Of a DNA stretch of 64,000 nucleotides, positions 1-9,715 are shown piece after piece. Location: NCBI RefSeq assembly GCF_000695255.1, contig NZ_JMIB01000017.1, positions 62,001 through 126,000 of the forward strand. Direction: 5' to 3'. Every line of letters begins with the position of its first letter. The first letter of the stretch is position 1. Origin of the DNA: Photobacterium galatheae (GTDB lineage: Bacteria > Pseudomonadota > Gammaproteobacteria > Enterobacterales > Vibrionaceae). The position numbers and the translations under genes were made by a program. The notes below the pieces were generated by a model, which saw only the letters and a list, made by a program, of their open reading frames with translations, did not search any database and was not told the DNA's origin.

Positions 1-2105
1 TTTTCACGAACACGTTGAGCAAAAAGCTCTAGCTGTTCTAGGAATAGAGCTTGTTCAATACGTCCTTCACGTTCATCTTGGATAAGCTTCTCTAGCTCTT
101 CTTCCAAGTCGCCAAAGAAGGCAGGGTCTTTACCTTTACCCGTCTTAATGGTGTGCTTGAGTTTGTTCTTCATGACCAACGCTGCACTCCCCGCACTTTT
201 TTGTTTGCGGAGTAGATCCATATCCGCAGCATCCAGAATTGAAACTTCACGGCCTAGCAAGCTCTTAACTTCACTTGCTTCTATATGCTCGTCGAGCATA
301 TTTTTAAGCAGCTCAGATTCAGATGCGGTGATGCGAACCGTATCGGCACTCTCAGGCATTTTGTTGCGCATTTGGAGTTTTATCTCATTCAGCACTTTGA
401 AGTAAGGCTGATATTTAGATGCGCGTTCGTCGGGTAACACGATATCTAAGCGGCTATTGAATCCAGCGAGAGCAACGAGGAAGTCTTCAACAATATCTAG
501 ACGAGTATCTGGGTCTAGGTAGAGATCGGCATCCTCTTTGTAAGGTTCAGGTTGTTTCACTGGGTTGTGCTTTTTCGGAAGAATGTCTAACACTTTCGTC
601 AAAGCTGATTGAAGACGTGGTAACTCCGCTTCGACGTCCGTCCACACTTGGTCGGGTTGTACGTCACCCCCATAAACTTTCAGTGCTTCATCTAGGTACT
701 CAACCACACCGAAATAATCGACAATATAACCCGCTTTCTTACCTTTTCGAGTTCGGTTTACACGAGCAATAGCTTGAAGCAAAGTATGTTCTTTTAGCGG
801 TTTATCCAAATATAAAGTGCTAACAATAGGGGCATCCCAGCCAGTTAACAGCATGTCAGAAACGATGATTAACCCAATGTTGTTAAACTTGGTTTCTTCT
901 TTGGTATTAGCGGATTCATCACCATACGGCAGCTTAAATTCATCATTCACCAAGCTTGGGATCTTTTCAGACGGTACGGCTATCGGTGTTTGGCCTTGTT
1001 TGAGTTCCCGCTTGATACGCTCTTCGATAGTTTCAAGTTTTGATGTTGAGCCTGATGCATAGTGAGCTTGTTGTTCACTAATACCTGTGCGCTTATCTGT
1101 CATACTACCGAGAGAGATAACCACTCGGCTTTCAAAGGTCGGCAGACCTTTGTTTTGAAGCTCCTGCATGATTTGGTTCAGCACGTCTTTATAGCGAACA
1201 GCCATATCTCGCCCGTCACATACCAGCATGGCTTTAAATCCGCGAGGCTTCACGCTTGATAGAAAATGTTCGACGAGATGGCGAGCATTCTCCTCAATAC
1301 GCCCGATAGCACCACGACGTTTTTTGAGTAACTCTTGCTTTAGCTTTTTCTTACGAGCTAAAGGCTCATTACCAAATTCATCCTCAAAAGCTTGCTTTAG
1401 CTTTCCGTCACTACTCCATTCCGCCATACCTTCAAGATATTTAATAGGTAGTGTCGCACCATCTGCAACCGCCTCGTCGAGGCGGTAAGTATCGATGTAC
1501 TCATTACCGCCGAATGTACCCAAGGTTTCTTTATCGTCTTTAAAAAGCGGGGTGCCAGTAAAAGCTATGAACTTCGCATTAGGTAAAGAAGCACGCATGA
1601 ATGCAGCAAGGAATCCATACTGACTGCGGTGGGCTTCATCAACCATCACGAAGAAGTTTGGCTTGGTACTCAGAACACGAAAATCAACTTTCTCTTCGCT
1701 AACGAGTTCCCATTTAGCTTTTTTAGGGTTGCCATTAGCATCAGTTTGACCGTGAAGAACATTGTTCTCCTTTAAAATCCAGCATTGTTCTTGCCCAGAA
1801 TCATCCTTCCTCAAAACGCGTCTGACACGACTTTTAGAGTCCGCAATGGAATCCTCATCTTCAGACTCTTTTGCGGCCTGTATCTGCTTACCATCGCTCT
1901 CTTGAAACTTTTGCACGGTCGAAGTGAAAATGGTGCCGTAGTCATTGCTGAGCATGGCTTCTAGCCCAGCGACGGAATCTGCTTTAATCGATTCAAGGCC
2001 GACATTGGTAAAGGTATTGTGGATCTGACGGTCAAGGTCAGTGCGGTCGGTAAGAATCAAAATACTTCGTATATTGACACCAGATTTCTTCTCAGACGTC
2101 TTGTA
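1..2105 (-). pseudogene. hsdR: 5'-truncated type I restriction enzyme R subunit (runs off left edge)
   Basis: An open frame of about 701 codons on the minus strand begins right after an in-frame TGA at 2106-2108 and leaves the window at base 1. The translation reads as the helicase/translocase part of HsdR: ILILTDRTDLDRQIHNTF near the break, a DEAH box in FVMVDEAHRSQYG (about 1650-1610), FTGTPLF (about 1570), and LLTGWDAP plus QAIARVNRT further on. The N-terminal PD-(D/E)xK nuclease and the Walker A (GxGKS) segment, which in this family come before the ILILTDR segment, are missing. I see no start codon or ribosome site at the break. I infer a remnant cut during the rearrangement that brought in the neighbouring recombinase. 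It is a different HsdR lineage from the intact gene at 2853, which has DESH in place of DEAH. Confidence 0.85.
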
Positions 2106-2167
2106 TCACAAAGTTGTGGTTTTGATTTTGTGATACTGAAATCATGTGATACCACTATATTTGATAC
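2103..2167. repeat. Repeat cluster of GTGATAC-type units before the recombinase gene
   Basis: GTATCACAAA (2103-2112) is the exact inverse of TTTGTGATAC (2127-2136). The unit TGTGATAC recurs directly at 2129-2136 and 2145-2152, and as TTTGATAC at 2160-2167, a step of 16 and 15 bp. The cluster starts where the truncated hsdR frame ends and stops 25 bp before the recombinase start. Ordered inverted and direct short repeats next to a serine recombinase gene suit a res/crossover site or an autoregulatory operator; which one is inference. Confidence 0.55.
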
Positions 2168-2191
2168 CTTTTTCACAGTGAGTGACTACAA

Positions 2192-2773
2192 ATGCGCATT
2201 TTTGCATACTGCCGGGTTTCTACCACGGAGCAGTCTACTGAAAACCAAATTATTGCAATCCGTCAAAAGGGATATGAGGTGAGTGACTCTCGCGTTATCA
2301 GCGAAACGGTTTCTGGTTCTGTTGAGGCGATGAAGCGTGAGAAGTTTAAGACATTGATTGACCATCAGATGGAAGCTGGAGATATGCTGGTGGTCTTAAA
2401 GCTCGACCGCCTAGGCCGAGATAACATCGACGTACAAAACACCATCAATCTACTCACTGACAAAGGCATGAAGGTGGTTTGCTTAGATTTACCCGTAGCC
2501 GATCTATCTAGTGCCGAGGGCAAGCTGATGCTACAAATGTTTTCAGCCTTTGCAGAGTTTGAACGGAATCGGATCAGAGAACGCACCAAGGAAGGGATTG
2601 AACGAGCTAAGGCTCAAGGTAAGAAGCTAGGTAGGCCTGAGGCTCGAGGTACGACACAAGCTGTGCAAGCCAAGAAAGCAGATGGCTTATCTCAATCAAA
2701 AACGGCAGAGGCATTAGGTTTAGGTATCGCTACTGTGAAAAGACATTGGAATAAACCGAAAGAAAATAACTAG
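2192..2773 (+). CDS. Serine site-specific recombinase (resolvase/invertase family)
   Basis: This 193-aa protein has the layout of a small serine recombinase. The N-terminal catalytic domain starts MRIFAYCRVSTTEQ, where the Ser of YCRVS is the expected nucleophile, followed by LDRLGRD (about residue 72) and the long helix SAFAEFERNRIRERTKEGI (about 118-136). After the hinge GRPEARG comes a short C-terminal helix-turn-helix (SQSKTAEALGLGIATVKRHW) for site recognition. Small enzymes of this class resolve or invert DNA between short sites. The start is preceded only by a weak GTGAG. It lies head-to-head with the broken hsdR and just before the intact hsdR, so it is a plausible agent of the rearrangement. 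A resolvase and an invertase cannot be told apart from sequence alone. Confidence 0.88.
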   Translation: MRIFAYCRVSTTEQSTENQIIAIRQKGYEVSDSRVISETVSGSVEAMKREKFKTLIDHQMEAGDMLVVLKLDRLGRDNIDVQNTINLLTDKGMKVVCLDLPVADLSSAEGKLMLQMFSAFAEFERNRIRERTKEGIERAKAQGKKLGRPEARGTTQAVQAKKADGLSQSKTAEALGLGIATVKRHWNKPKENN

Positions 2774-2852
2774 ATGCCTCGTATTTTGTTCCCAGTACGC
2801 AAGAATAAAATTGTGAACTCATGTGCAATAGTTTTAGAATACAACCTACATA

Positions 2853-5800
2853 GTGCAAACATTAAGCAGCATGACGACGACTACATCTCTTAACTTTGAA
2901 ATGCTTCGACACAAATGGCCAGAGGTTGCGGATCTTGGCGCACTGGCGGAGCGTTATGTTTACAATGATCCTGAGACCTCGCTGGTTAAACAACGTAATA
3001 TGATCGAGCTGATTGTACGTTGGTTGTATCGGGAGGAGCGCTTACCTCAAGGTTATCGCCCAAATTTATTTGATCTGATTAAAGGGGACGCCTTTACCAG
3101 CGTGATTCCCGCTGCTGTGGTCGAAAAGCTCGATATTTTACGCCAGTACGGCAACAAGGCAGCTCATGGCGAGAAGTGTCATAGAAAACAATCGGTGTGG
3201 TTGCTGCAAGAGTGTTGGCTGATTTCTAGTTGGCTTTATGTACGTTACGACAACGGTAATCAATCAGAGTGTGGCGTGTTTCAGACCCCACCAGTAGAGG
3301 CTGTAGACACCTCAGCTGATGCACTTAAAAAAAAGCAGCAAGAGCTTGATAAAGCTCTTCATGAGTTGAAGGTTGCAGAAGAAAAGCAAATCTCGATTCT
3401 ACGTGAATTACAATTCGAGAAAGAAAAGGCTGACGAGTTTAAAGCGCGCTTAGAGCAAGCCCGTCAGAAGAACGAGCAGGCAGTCAACCTGCTTGATATG
3501 AACGAAGCAGAAACCCGCAGCCGGTTGATTGATGCCAGATTGCGTGATGCCAACTGGGATGTGTCTGAAGACGGTTCAAACACTGCTGAAGTGTCGCAGG
3601 AAGAGGCGACGCTGGAGCAGCCGACCAAAACCGGCAATGGCCGTGCAGACTATGTATTGTGGGATGACTGCCATAAACCGCTTGCCGTGATTGAAGCTAA
3701 AAGCACCCAGGTAGATGCGGAAATGGGCCGCTATCAAGCCAAGCTTTATGCGGACTGGCTGGAAAAAGAGTACGGCCAGCGTCCGGTGATTTTCTACACC
3801 AACGGTTATGACATCTACATCTGGGATGATCACCCAGCACATGGTTATCCGCCGCGCCGTCTGTTTGGCTTCTATTCCAAAGAAAGCCTGCAGCACCTTA
3901 TTCAGCAACGCGCCACCAAAAAGGATTTGCTCGCCACCCCGATTGATACTGCGATTGCAGGCGGTGGTACGCGATTGTATCAGCTGGAATCTATCCGCCG
4001 TGTAGCCGAAACCTTCAGTAACAAAAAGCGCGGTGCATTGATTGTGCAGGCGACGGGAACGGGGAAAACCCGTGTGTCTATCGCCATGACAAAAATGCTG
4101 CTTGATGCCCGTTGGGTGAAGCGCGTGCTGTTCTTGTGTGATCGCAAAGAATTGCGTAAGCAGGCGCGAAATGCGTTCAATGAATTTATCAACGACCCGA
4201 TTTGCGTGGTCGGCTCGTCGGATAAAGAAACACAGAAAACTGCTCGTGTGTTTATCGCCACTTATCCCGGCATGATGAACATCATGGAGAAGTTTGATGT
4301 CGGTTACTTTGACCTTATCGTGGCAGACGAATCGCACCGTTCGATTTATAACATCTATGGTGACTTATTTAAGTATTACGATAGCCTTCAGGTCGGTTTA
4401 ACAGCGACGCCGGTTGAAATGGTTAGCCGTTCAACCTGTCAGCTGTTTAAGTGCGAATACAAAATGCCGACGGCGGAATACTCGCTGGAGAAGGCTATTG
4501 AAGATGATCATTTGGTGCCTTATGAAGTGGTGGCGCACACCACCAAATTTCTGCGCGAGGGTATTCATAAAGAAAACCTCACCGATGAGCAAATCGCCCA
4601 ACTGGAAGATGATGGCATAGACCCGAACACGCTGGATTTTGACGCCAAAGCCATCAATAAGCAGATCTACAATAAGCCGACTAATGCCGCCATCATTCGA
4701 AACCTGATGGAAAACGGCATCAAAGATAAAGATGGTCAGCTACCAGGTAAATCCATTGTGTTTGCCCGCAATCACAAACACGCCATGCTGTTGCAGGAAG
4801 TGTTTAACGAACAGTATCCGCAATTTGCAGGCAAGTTCTGTCAGGTCATTGATAACTACGACCCGCGCGCCGAACAGTTGATTGATGATTTCAAAGGCGA
4901 GGGTACCAATCACGAGCTGACCATCGCCATTTCGGTAGACATGCTGGACACTGGCATTGATGTGCCGGAAGTGGTGAATCTGGTTTTTGCCAAACCGCTT
5001 AAATCGAAAGTGAAGTTCTGGCAGATGATTGGCCGTGGCACGCGCTTGTGCAAAGACCTGTTCGGGTCGGGCAAAGACAAAGAAAAATTCCGCATTTTCG
5101 ACCATTGGGGTGTGTTTGAATACTTTGAACAAGAGCCTCCGGAATTTGAGCCTAACGTCGTAAAATCACTGGCGCAAAAACGCTTTGAATGCTGGATAGA
5201 GCTGGGCAAATTCGCGCAAAAGCGCTTTGCCAAAGACGCACTGGAAAAAGTGACGCTATTGCTACGAAGCCAGATGGATGCGCTGAATGAGCGTTCGATT
5301 TCCGTGCAGGAAAAGTGGAAGGAAAAAGCACGCTTGAGTGATGCCAAACTGCTGCGCCAGTTCTCGCCGAAAACCCAGCAGGATTTGGAAGATGCGATGG
5401 CTCCGCTGATGCAATGGGTGGATGTACGCGGGCAAGGTGACGCCATGCGTTTTGATATGGACATCATTGAAGCGCAAAAAGCCTTGTACGACAACCCTGA
5501 AAATCTGCTCAAAGCTTACCATGTGGTGTCTGACAAGGTGGGTAAGTTACCCCCGTATTTAGGGCAGGTTCAGCAACATGGTGAATTGATTAACCAGCTG
5601 CGTGATCAAAGCTGGTGGCTGGATGTGACCTTTGAACAGCTTGAGCATGCACGCATCACACTACGCGATATCATGCACCTGATGGGCAAAGAGCTCGCTG
5701 AGCCGCCAAGGCCTCCCGTCTACACCAACATTGCCGAAGATGAAGCAGAATACCGGACAGAGATACGTTCCACTAATCTCAAATCGGTCGATTTCAAACT

Positions 5801-6281
5801 CTACCGTAAGCAGGTACAGGGCGCATTAGAGCCGCTGTTTGAAACCAATCCGGTATTGGTGAAAATCCGCAAGGGTGAACCTGTTACGGATGTCGAAATC
5901 GATGAACTACGCAAATTGGTGATTGTGCAAAATCCTAATATCGACATAAAAGTGCTTAAAGACTTCTATCCACAAGCCACAGCAGGACTGGATAAGATTC
6001 TGAGGACTTTGGTTGGGATGGATAGCCAAGCGGTAGCTGAACGTTTCACTGACTTTGCTGCCGAGCACCACCTCAACAGTACCCAGATGCGTTTTCTCGA
6101 CTTGCTGAAAAACCATATTCGGGATTTCGGCACGGTTGAAATGAAACAACTGTTTGAGCAGCCGTTTACCGCAATCAACAGTGATGGCGTCACCGGCGTG
6201 TTCCCGAACATGGAACAAGTCGTGGCATTAAAAAATATTGTTGATTCCCTCACCGTGCAAACCGGGAAATCTGCACTGTAG
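2853..6281 (+). CDS. hsdR: Type I restriction enzyme R subunit (nuclease/translocase)
   Basis: The 1142-aa protein is the restriction and motor subunit of the hsdRMS system. Seen in order: a DUF4145-like N-terminus (about residues 10-125), a charged coiled coil (about 155-220), an HSDR_N nuclease with ADYVLW...LAVIEAKS (about 263-282), Walker A ATGTGKTR (about 399), DESHRS (about 491), a TATP motif, the SF2 C-terminal helicase region with DMLDTGIDVPEV and MIGRGTRLC, and an EcoEI-type C-terminal domain. All key motifs are present, so it looks functional. The first start is GTG 2853, with no clear ribosome site; ATG 2871 is equally possible. It is followed by a terminator-like hairpin before hsdM. 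Confidence 0.93.
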   Translation: MQTLSSMTTTTSLNFEMLRHKWPEVADLGALAERYVYNDPETSLVKQRNMIELIVRWLYREERLPQGYRPNLFDLIKGDAFTSVIPAAVVEKLDILRQYGNKAAHGEKCHRKQSVWLLQECWLISSWLYVRYDNGNQSECGVFQTPPVEAVDTSADALKKKQQELDKALHELKVAEEKQISILRELQFEKEKADEFKARLEQARQKNEQAVNLLDMNEAETRSRLIDARLRDANWDVSEDGSNTAEVSQEEATLEQPTKTGNGRADYVLWDDCHKPLAVIEAKSTQVDAEMGRYQAKLYADWLEKEYGQRPVIFYTNGYDIYIWDDHPAHGYPPRRLFGFYSKESLQHLIQQRATKKDLLATPIDTAIAGGGTRLYQLESIRRVAETFSNKKRGALIVQATGTGKTRVSIAMTKMLLDARWVKRVLFLCDRKELRKQARNAFNEFINDPICVVGSSDKETQKTARVFIATYPGMMNIMEKFDVGYFDLIVADESHRSIYNIYGDLFKYYDSLQVGLTATPVEMVSRSTCQLFKCEYKMPTAEYSLEKAIEDDHLVPYEVVAHTTKFLREGIHKENLTDEQIAQLEDDGIDPNTLDFDAKAINKQIYNKPTNAAIIRNLMENGIKDKDGQLPGKSIVFARNHKHAMLLQEVFNEQYPQFAGKFCQVIDNYDPRAEQLIDDFKGEGTNHELTIAISVDMLDTGIDVPEVVNLVFAKPLKSKVKFWQMIGRGTRLCKDLFGSGKDKEKFRIFDHWGVFEYFEQEPPEFEPNVVKSLAQKRFECWIELGKFAQKRFAKDALEKVTLLLRSQMDALNERSISVQEKWKEKARLSDAKLLRQFSPKTQQDLEDAMAPLMQWVDVRGQGDAMRFDMDIIEAQKALYDNPENLLKAYHVVSDKVGKLPPYLGQVQQHGELINQLRDQSWWLDVTFEQLEHARITLRDIMHLMGKELAEPPRPPVYTNIAEDEAEYRTEIRSTNLKSVDFKLYRKQVQGALEPLFETNPVLVKIRKGEPVTDVEIDELRKLVIVQNPNIDIKVLKDFYPQATAGLDKILRTLVGMDSQAVAERFTDFAAEHHLNSTQMRFLDLLKNHIRDFGTVEMKQLFEQPFTAINSDGVTGVFPNMEQVVALKNIVDSLTVQTGKSAL

Positions 6282-6327
6282 GCGTCAATACTGTCACCAT
6301 TTGGGGTACAATCCCCCGTAGCATTTG

Positions 6328-6377
6328 CCCGCCATCCATAAATCCCGAAGTGGGTTGAGTCGAGGCGGGTTTTTTTT
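6328..6377 (+). terminator. Terminator-like hairpin between hsdR and hsdM
   Basis: The arms CCCGCC (6328-6333) and GGCGGG (6364-6369) enclose a 30-nt loop, which itself contains a CCC/GGG pairing, and are followed directly by eight T residues (6370-6377). The form is that of an intrinsic terminator lying inside the hsdRMS cluster, 50 bp before the hsdM start. It may end hsdR transcription or act as a partial attenuator. Confidence 0.6.
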
Positions 6378-6426
6378 CTTTGCAGAGACGTGATGCTTTG
6401 CAAACCAAAAGCGAGAACACCAAGCC

Positions 6427-8067
6427 ATGATCACCGGAGAATTGAAAAGCAATATCGATAAACTGTGGGAAGAATTCTGGGTAGGTGGCATTACCAACCC
6501 GCTGACCGTTATCGAACAAATCACCTTTCTGATGTACTCGCGCATGCTCGACATGCAAGAAACCAAAGACGAGCACAAAGAAATGCTGGCTGGCGTTGCC
6601 TTCAAACGCCGCTTTGCCCCGGAGCAAGAAGAACTACGTTTTTCCCGCTTCAGCAACCTGGGTGCTGATGAAATGCTGGAGGTAGTACGTGATGGCGTGT
6701 TTCAGCACTTCCGCACTCTAAACCATGACGATTCTATCCTAAGCCACTTTATGAAAGATGCGCGCCTGGAAATCGTGAAAGCGACTTTGTTGGTCAAAGC
6801 AGTAGAGATGATCAAAAAGCTGCCTATCGACAAAGGTGACACCAAAGGTGACCTCTACGAATACCTGCTGAGCAAGCTGACCACCGCAGGCATTAACGGC
6901 CAGTTCCGGACCCCGCGCCATATTATCCGCGCCATGGTGGAAATGATGGAGCCAAACCCAGCTCGCGGTGAACGCATCTGTGACCCTGCCTGCGGTACAG
7001 CGGGTTTTCTCTCCAACAGCTACGAATACATTGTGGAACGTTATACCTCATCGGATAACGTACACACCGAAGTTGTCACCAACGAAAAAAACGAGCTGGA
7101 AGAGCAGAAAGTCTTTACCGGTGATTTGCTGAGTGAATACCGTAAGCACGTCGATAAAGACATGTTCCACGGCTACGATTTTGATTCCACCATGCTGCGC
7201 ATTGCGGCCATGAACCTGATTATGCACGGTGTCGAACAGCCAGATATCCATTATCAGGACACTATGAGCCAAAGCTTCAGCGACCGCTTCCCGAACGCCA
7301 GCAACGAAGGCTTTCATCTGATCTTGGCGAACCCGCCGTTTACCGGTACGCTGGATGAAGAAGACATCGACCCGAAAATTCTCGCCAAGGTGAAGACCAA
7401 GAAAACCGAACTGCTGTTTATGGCGCGTATTCTGCAAATGCTCAAAGTGGGCGGGCGTAGTGCGACGGTTGTGCCGCAGGGCGTGCTGTTTGGTTCTTCC
7501 AAAGCTCATGTCGCCTTGCGTGAACTCTTGGTAGAGAAAAATCAGTTGGAAGCGGTTATCAACCTGCCTTCCGGCGTGTTTAAGCCGTATGCGGGTGTCG
7601 CCACGGCGATTTTGATCTTCACCAAAGGCGGCGAAACCAATAACGTTTGGTTCTATGATCTCGAAAACGATGGCTACAGCCTGGATGACAAACGCAACAA
7701 GATCGACAAGAACGATATTCCGCACTTGGTTTCAAGCTGGCAGCACTATCGCAAGCAAAACAATATGCCGACGGGTAACTTCCTTGGCGACAAGCTGCAA
7801 ACCCAACTGAACAAACAGTTTCCGAACGGTGAGCACCTGAAAGATGCCAAAGGTAAGGATCGCGACTACAGCGACCGTACCCAAAAAGCATTTACCGTGC
7901 CGAAAGCGGACATCAAAGCCAACAAGTATGACCTTTCCATCAACCGCTACAAAGAAGTGGTGTATCAGGAAGAGAGTTATGAAGAGCCCAAGGTGATTCT
8001 GGGTAAGCTAAAAGCCTTAGAGCAGGAGATTTTGGACGATCTGAAGGCGCTGGAGGCGATGCTGTGA
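6427..8067 (+). CDS. hsdM: Type I DNA methyltransferase M subunit
   Basis: The 546-aa protein is the N6-adenine methyltransferase of the type I system, marking self DNA with S-adenosylmethionine. It has an HsdM N-terminal helical domain (residues 1-140), the SAM-binding motif DPACGTAGFL (about 185-195) and the catalytic motif NPPF (ANPPFTG, about 300-306). The start follows a weak purine stretch (CCAAGCC). The last codons overlap the hsdS start by 4 bp, so M and S are translationally coupled, as expected for subunits of an M2S methylase. Confidence 0.95.
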   Translation: MITGELKSNIDKLWEEFWVGGITNPLTVIEQITFLMYSRMLDMQETKDEHKEMLAGVAFKRRFAPEQEELRFSRFSNLGADEMLEVVRDGVFQHFRTLNHDDSILSHFMKDARLEIVKATLLVKAVEMIKKLPIDKGDTKGDLYEYLLSKLTTAGINGQFRTPRHIIRAMVEMMEPNPARGERICDPACGTAGFLSNSYEYIVERYTSSDNVHTEVVTNEKNELEEQKVFTGDLLSEYRKHVDKDMFHGYDFDSTMLRIAAMNLIMHGVEQPDIHYQDTMSQSFSDRFPNASNEGFHLILANPPFTGTLDEEDIDPKILAKVKTKKTELLFMARILQMLKVGGRSATVVPQGVLFGSSKAHVALRELLVEKNQLEAVINLPSGVFKPYAGVATAILIFTKGGETNNVWFYDLENDGYSLDDKRNKIDKNDIPHLVSSWQHYRKQNNMPTGNFLGDKLQTQLNKQFPNGEHLKDAKGKDRDYSDRTQKAFTVPKADIKANKYDLSINRYKEVVYQEESYEEPKVILGKLKALEQEILDDLKALEAML

Positions 8068-9281
8068 GTTGGCCTTTGGAGAAGTTAGGTAATGTAATTG
8101 ACTTTATCAGAGGGATTACATTCAAACCTACCGATGTTGTTGATATAGATACTGAAGATTCTGTAGTGGTAATGCGCACAAAGAATGTTCAAGTTGCAGG
8201 CTTGGATTGTGATGACTTGATTGCCGTTCCTCGATCTTTCATGAAAAGAGATGAACAGCGGCTAAGAAATGGAGATATGTTAATTTCCAGTGCCAACAGC
8301 TGGGAACTAGTTGGAAAAACAAGCTATGTGCATGAGCTGGAGTATGAGGCTACTGCTGGCGGGTTTATTTCAATTATTCGTGCTCGACAAGGGAAAATAG
8401 ACTCTAAGTATCTTTATTACTGGTTAACGTCACCCTCAATTCAACATAAAATTCGATACTGTGGCAGACAGACAACCAATATCTCGAATTTAGATGTTGA
8501 GCGATTTAAAGAACTAGAAATCCCACTCCCCCCACTCGACGAGCAAGAGCGCATAGCGGCGATTCTGGATAAAGCCGATGCCATCCGCCTGAAACGCAAA
8601 CAGGCCATCATCCTCGCCGATGATTTTCTGCGCAGTGTGTTTTTGGATATGTTTGGCGATATAGAGGGTAATGGCTGGAGCCTGACAACTGTTGAGAAAT
8701 TGGCTCAAGATAAAAAAGGCAGTATGCGAACAGGGCCGTTTGGAAGCCAGTTACTTCATAGTGAGTTTACAAAGTCAGGTATCGCTGTTCTAGGTATCGA
8801 TAACGCGGTAAGCAATAAATTTGAATGGTCTAAAAGTCGTTTTATCTCTGAGGATAAATATAAAAAACTTCATAGATACACGGTTTACCCTGGTGACGTA
8901 ATTATTACGATTATGGGGACCTGCGGTCGTTGCGCTGTTGTTCCTGACGACATCCCCACGGCCATAAACACTAAACATTTGTGCTGTATAACGCTTGATC
9001 AGGAAAAATGTTTACCAAGTTTCTTGCATGCCTATTTCTTGTATCACCCCGAAGCAAAGCGTTATCTACGCCAGAATACAAAAGGTGCGATAATGGCAGG
9101 CTTGAATATGGGAATAATCAAGGGTATGCCAGTCCCTGAGGTAGCAATTGAATTGCAAGAGAAGTACGATGAGTTTTTGCGCCAATACGATAAAACAAGT
9201 GCTCATTTAGGGAAAGGGCTTGTGAAAACGGAAGAAAATTTCCATTCGCTTTCTCAAAAAGCTTTCTCCGGCCAACTCTAA
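8064..9281 (+). CDS. hsdS: Type I restriction-modification specificity subunit
   Basis: The 405-aa protein carries two target-recognition domains (about residues 1-150 and 210-350). They are joined by a conserved helical spacer (LPPLDEQERIAAILDKADAI, about 153-172), with a second helical stretch at the C-terminus. It sets the bipartite DNA target for both HsdM and HsdR. The GTG start overlaps the hsdM stop. The two recognition domains are visibly AT-richer than the spacer and than hsdM, the pattern left by exchange of recognition domains. The recognition sequence cannot be predicted from this reading. Confidence 0.93.
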   Translation: MSWPLEKLGNVIDFIRGITFKPTDVVDIDTEDSVVVMRTKNVQVAGLDCDDLIAVPRSFMKRDEQRLRNGDMLISSANSWELVGKTSYVHELEYEATAGGFISIIRARQGKIDSKYLYYWLTSPSIQHKIRYCGRQTTNISNLDVERFKELEIPLPPLDEQERIAAILDKADAIRLKRKQAIILADDFLRSVFLDMFGDIEGNGWSLTTVEKLAQDKKGSMRTGPFGSQLLHSEFTKSGIAVLGIDNAVSNKFEWSKSRFISEDKYKKLHRYTVYPGDVIITIMGTCGRCAVVPDDIPTAINTKHLCCITLDQEKCLPSFLHAYFLYHPEAKRYLRQNTKGAIMAGLNMGIIKGMPVPEVAIELQEKYDEFLRQYDKTSAHLGKGLVKTEENFHSLSQKAFSGQL

Positions 9282-9715
9282 TCTTTTAGCCAGCGGCCCT
9301 GAACATTCAGGGCCAATTACCCATACAGGCGTCATACACCATAGCTAAACTTTTCCAAACTCAGAAAACTGTTCAGTTCCTGAAACAGCATGCGAATTAA
9401 CGTTCCACCGCCTGTGATATCTTCCTTTCTTAATTGAAGTCGCAGCTGTCAACATCAATTAGCTCTTGGTATTGCTGCAATTCTAGTCTAACAATCTCAG
9501 AGGGGGAGGTTGCAAGTATGGATTGGGGTAGCTCTGACAGAGGTGATTTCTTGGTTCCTTTATGTGAATAAAAGATACGAGATGACCTATGTATGTTTTT
9601 GTGATGCGCGTCACTTTTTCTTCGTAAAAGCGGTGTGTCATAGTAATGCGTGCGTTGGTGTCTTAATTACTAGCCAGTTATCATTGACACATTAGGGATT
9701 TTTTATGGAGTTAAG
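9282..9715. other. 434-bp intergenic stretch between hsdS and the ATPase operon
   Basis: A strong hairpin GGCCCTGA-ACAT-TCAGGGCC (9295-9314) follows hsdS by 13 bp, without a T-run, and probably protects or ends the hsd transcript. The rest is AT-rich. A minus-strand frame ending at TAA near 9435 gives a protein-like tail (ELQQYQELIDVDSCDFN) but has no usable start, so it may be a decayed gene end. I find no convincing intact gene here. The promoter of the downstream operon should lie in the last 150 bp. Confidence 0.5.

Noticed and set aside
9510-9695. Plus-strand 61-codon frame between hsdS and the ATPase gene
   Set aside because: Low-complexity, Cys- and aromatic-rich translation, and it ends just before the real gene where the promoter should be.
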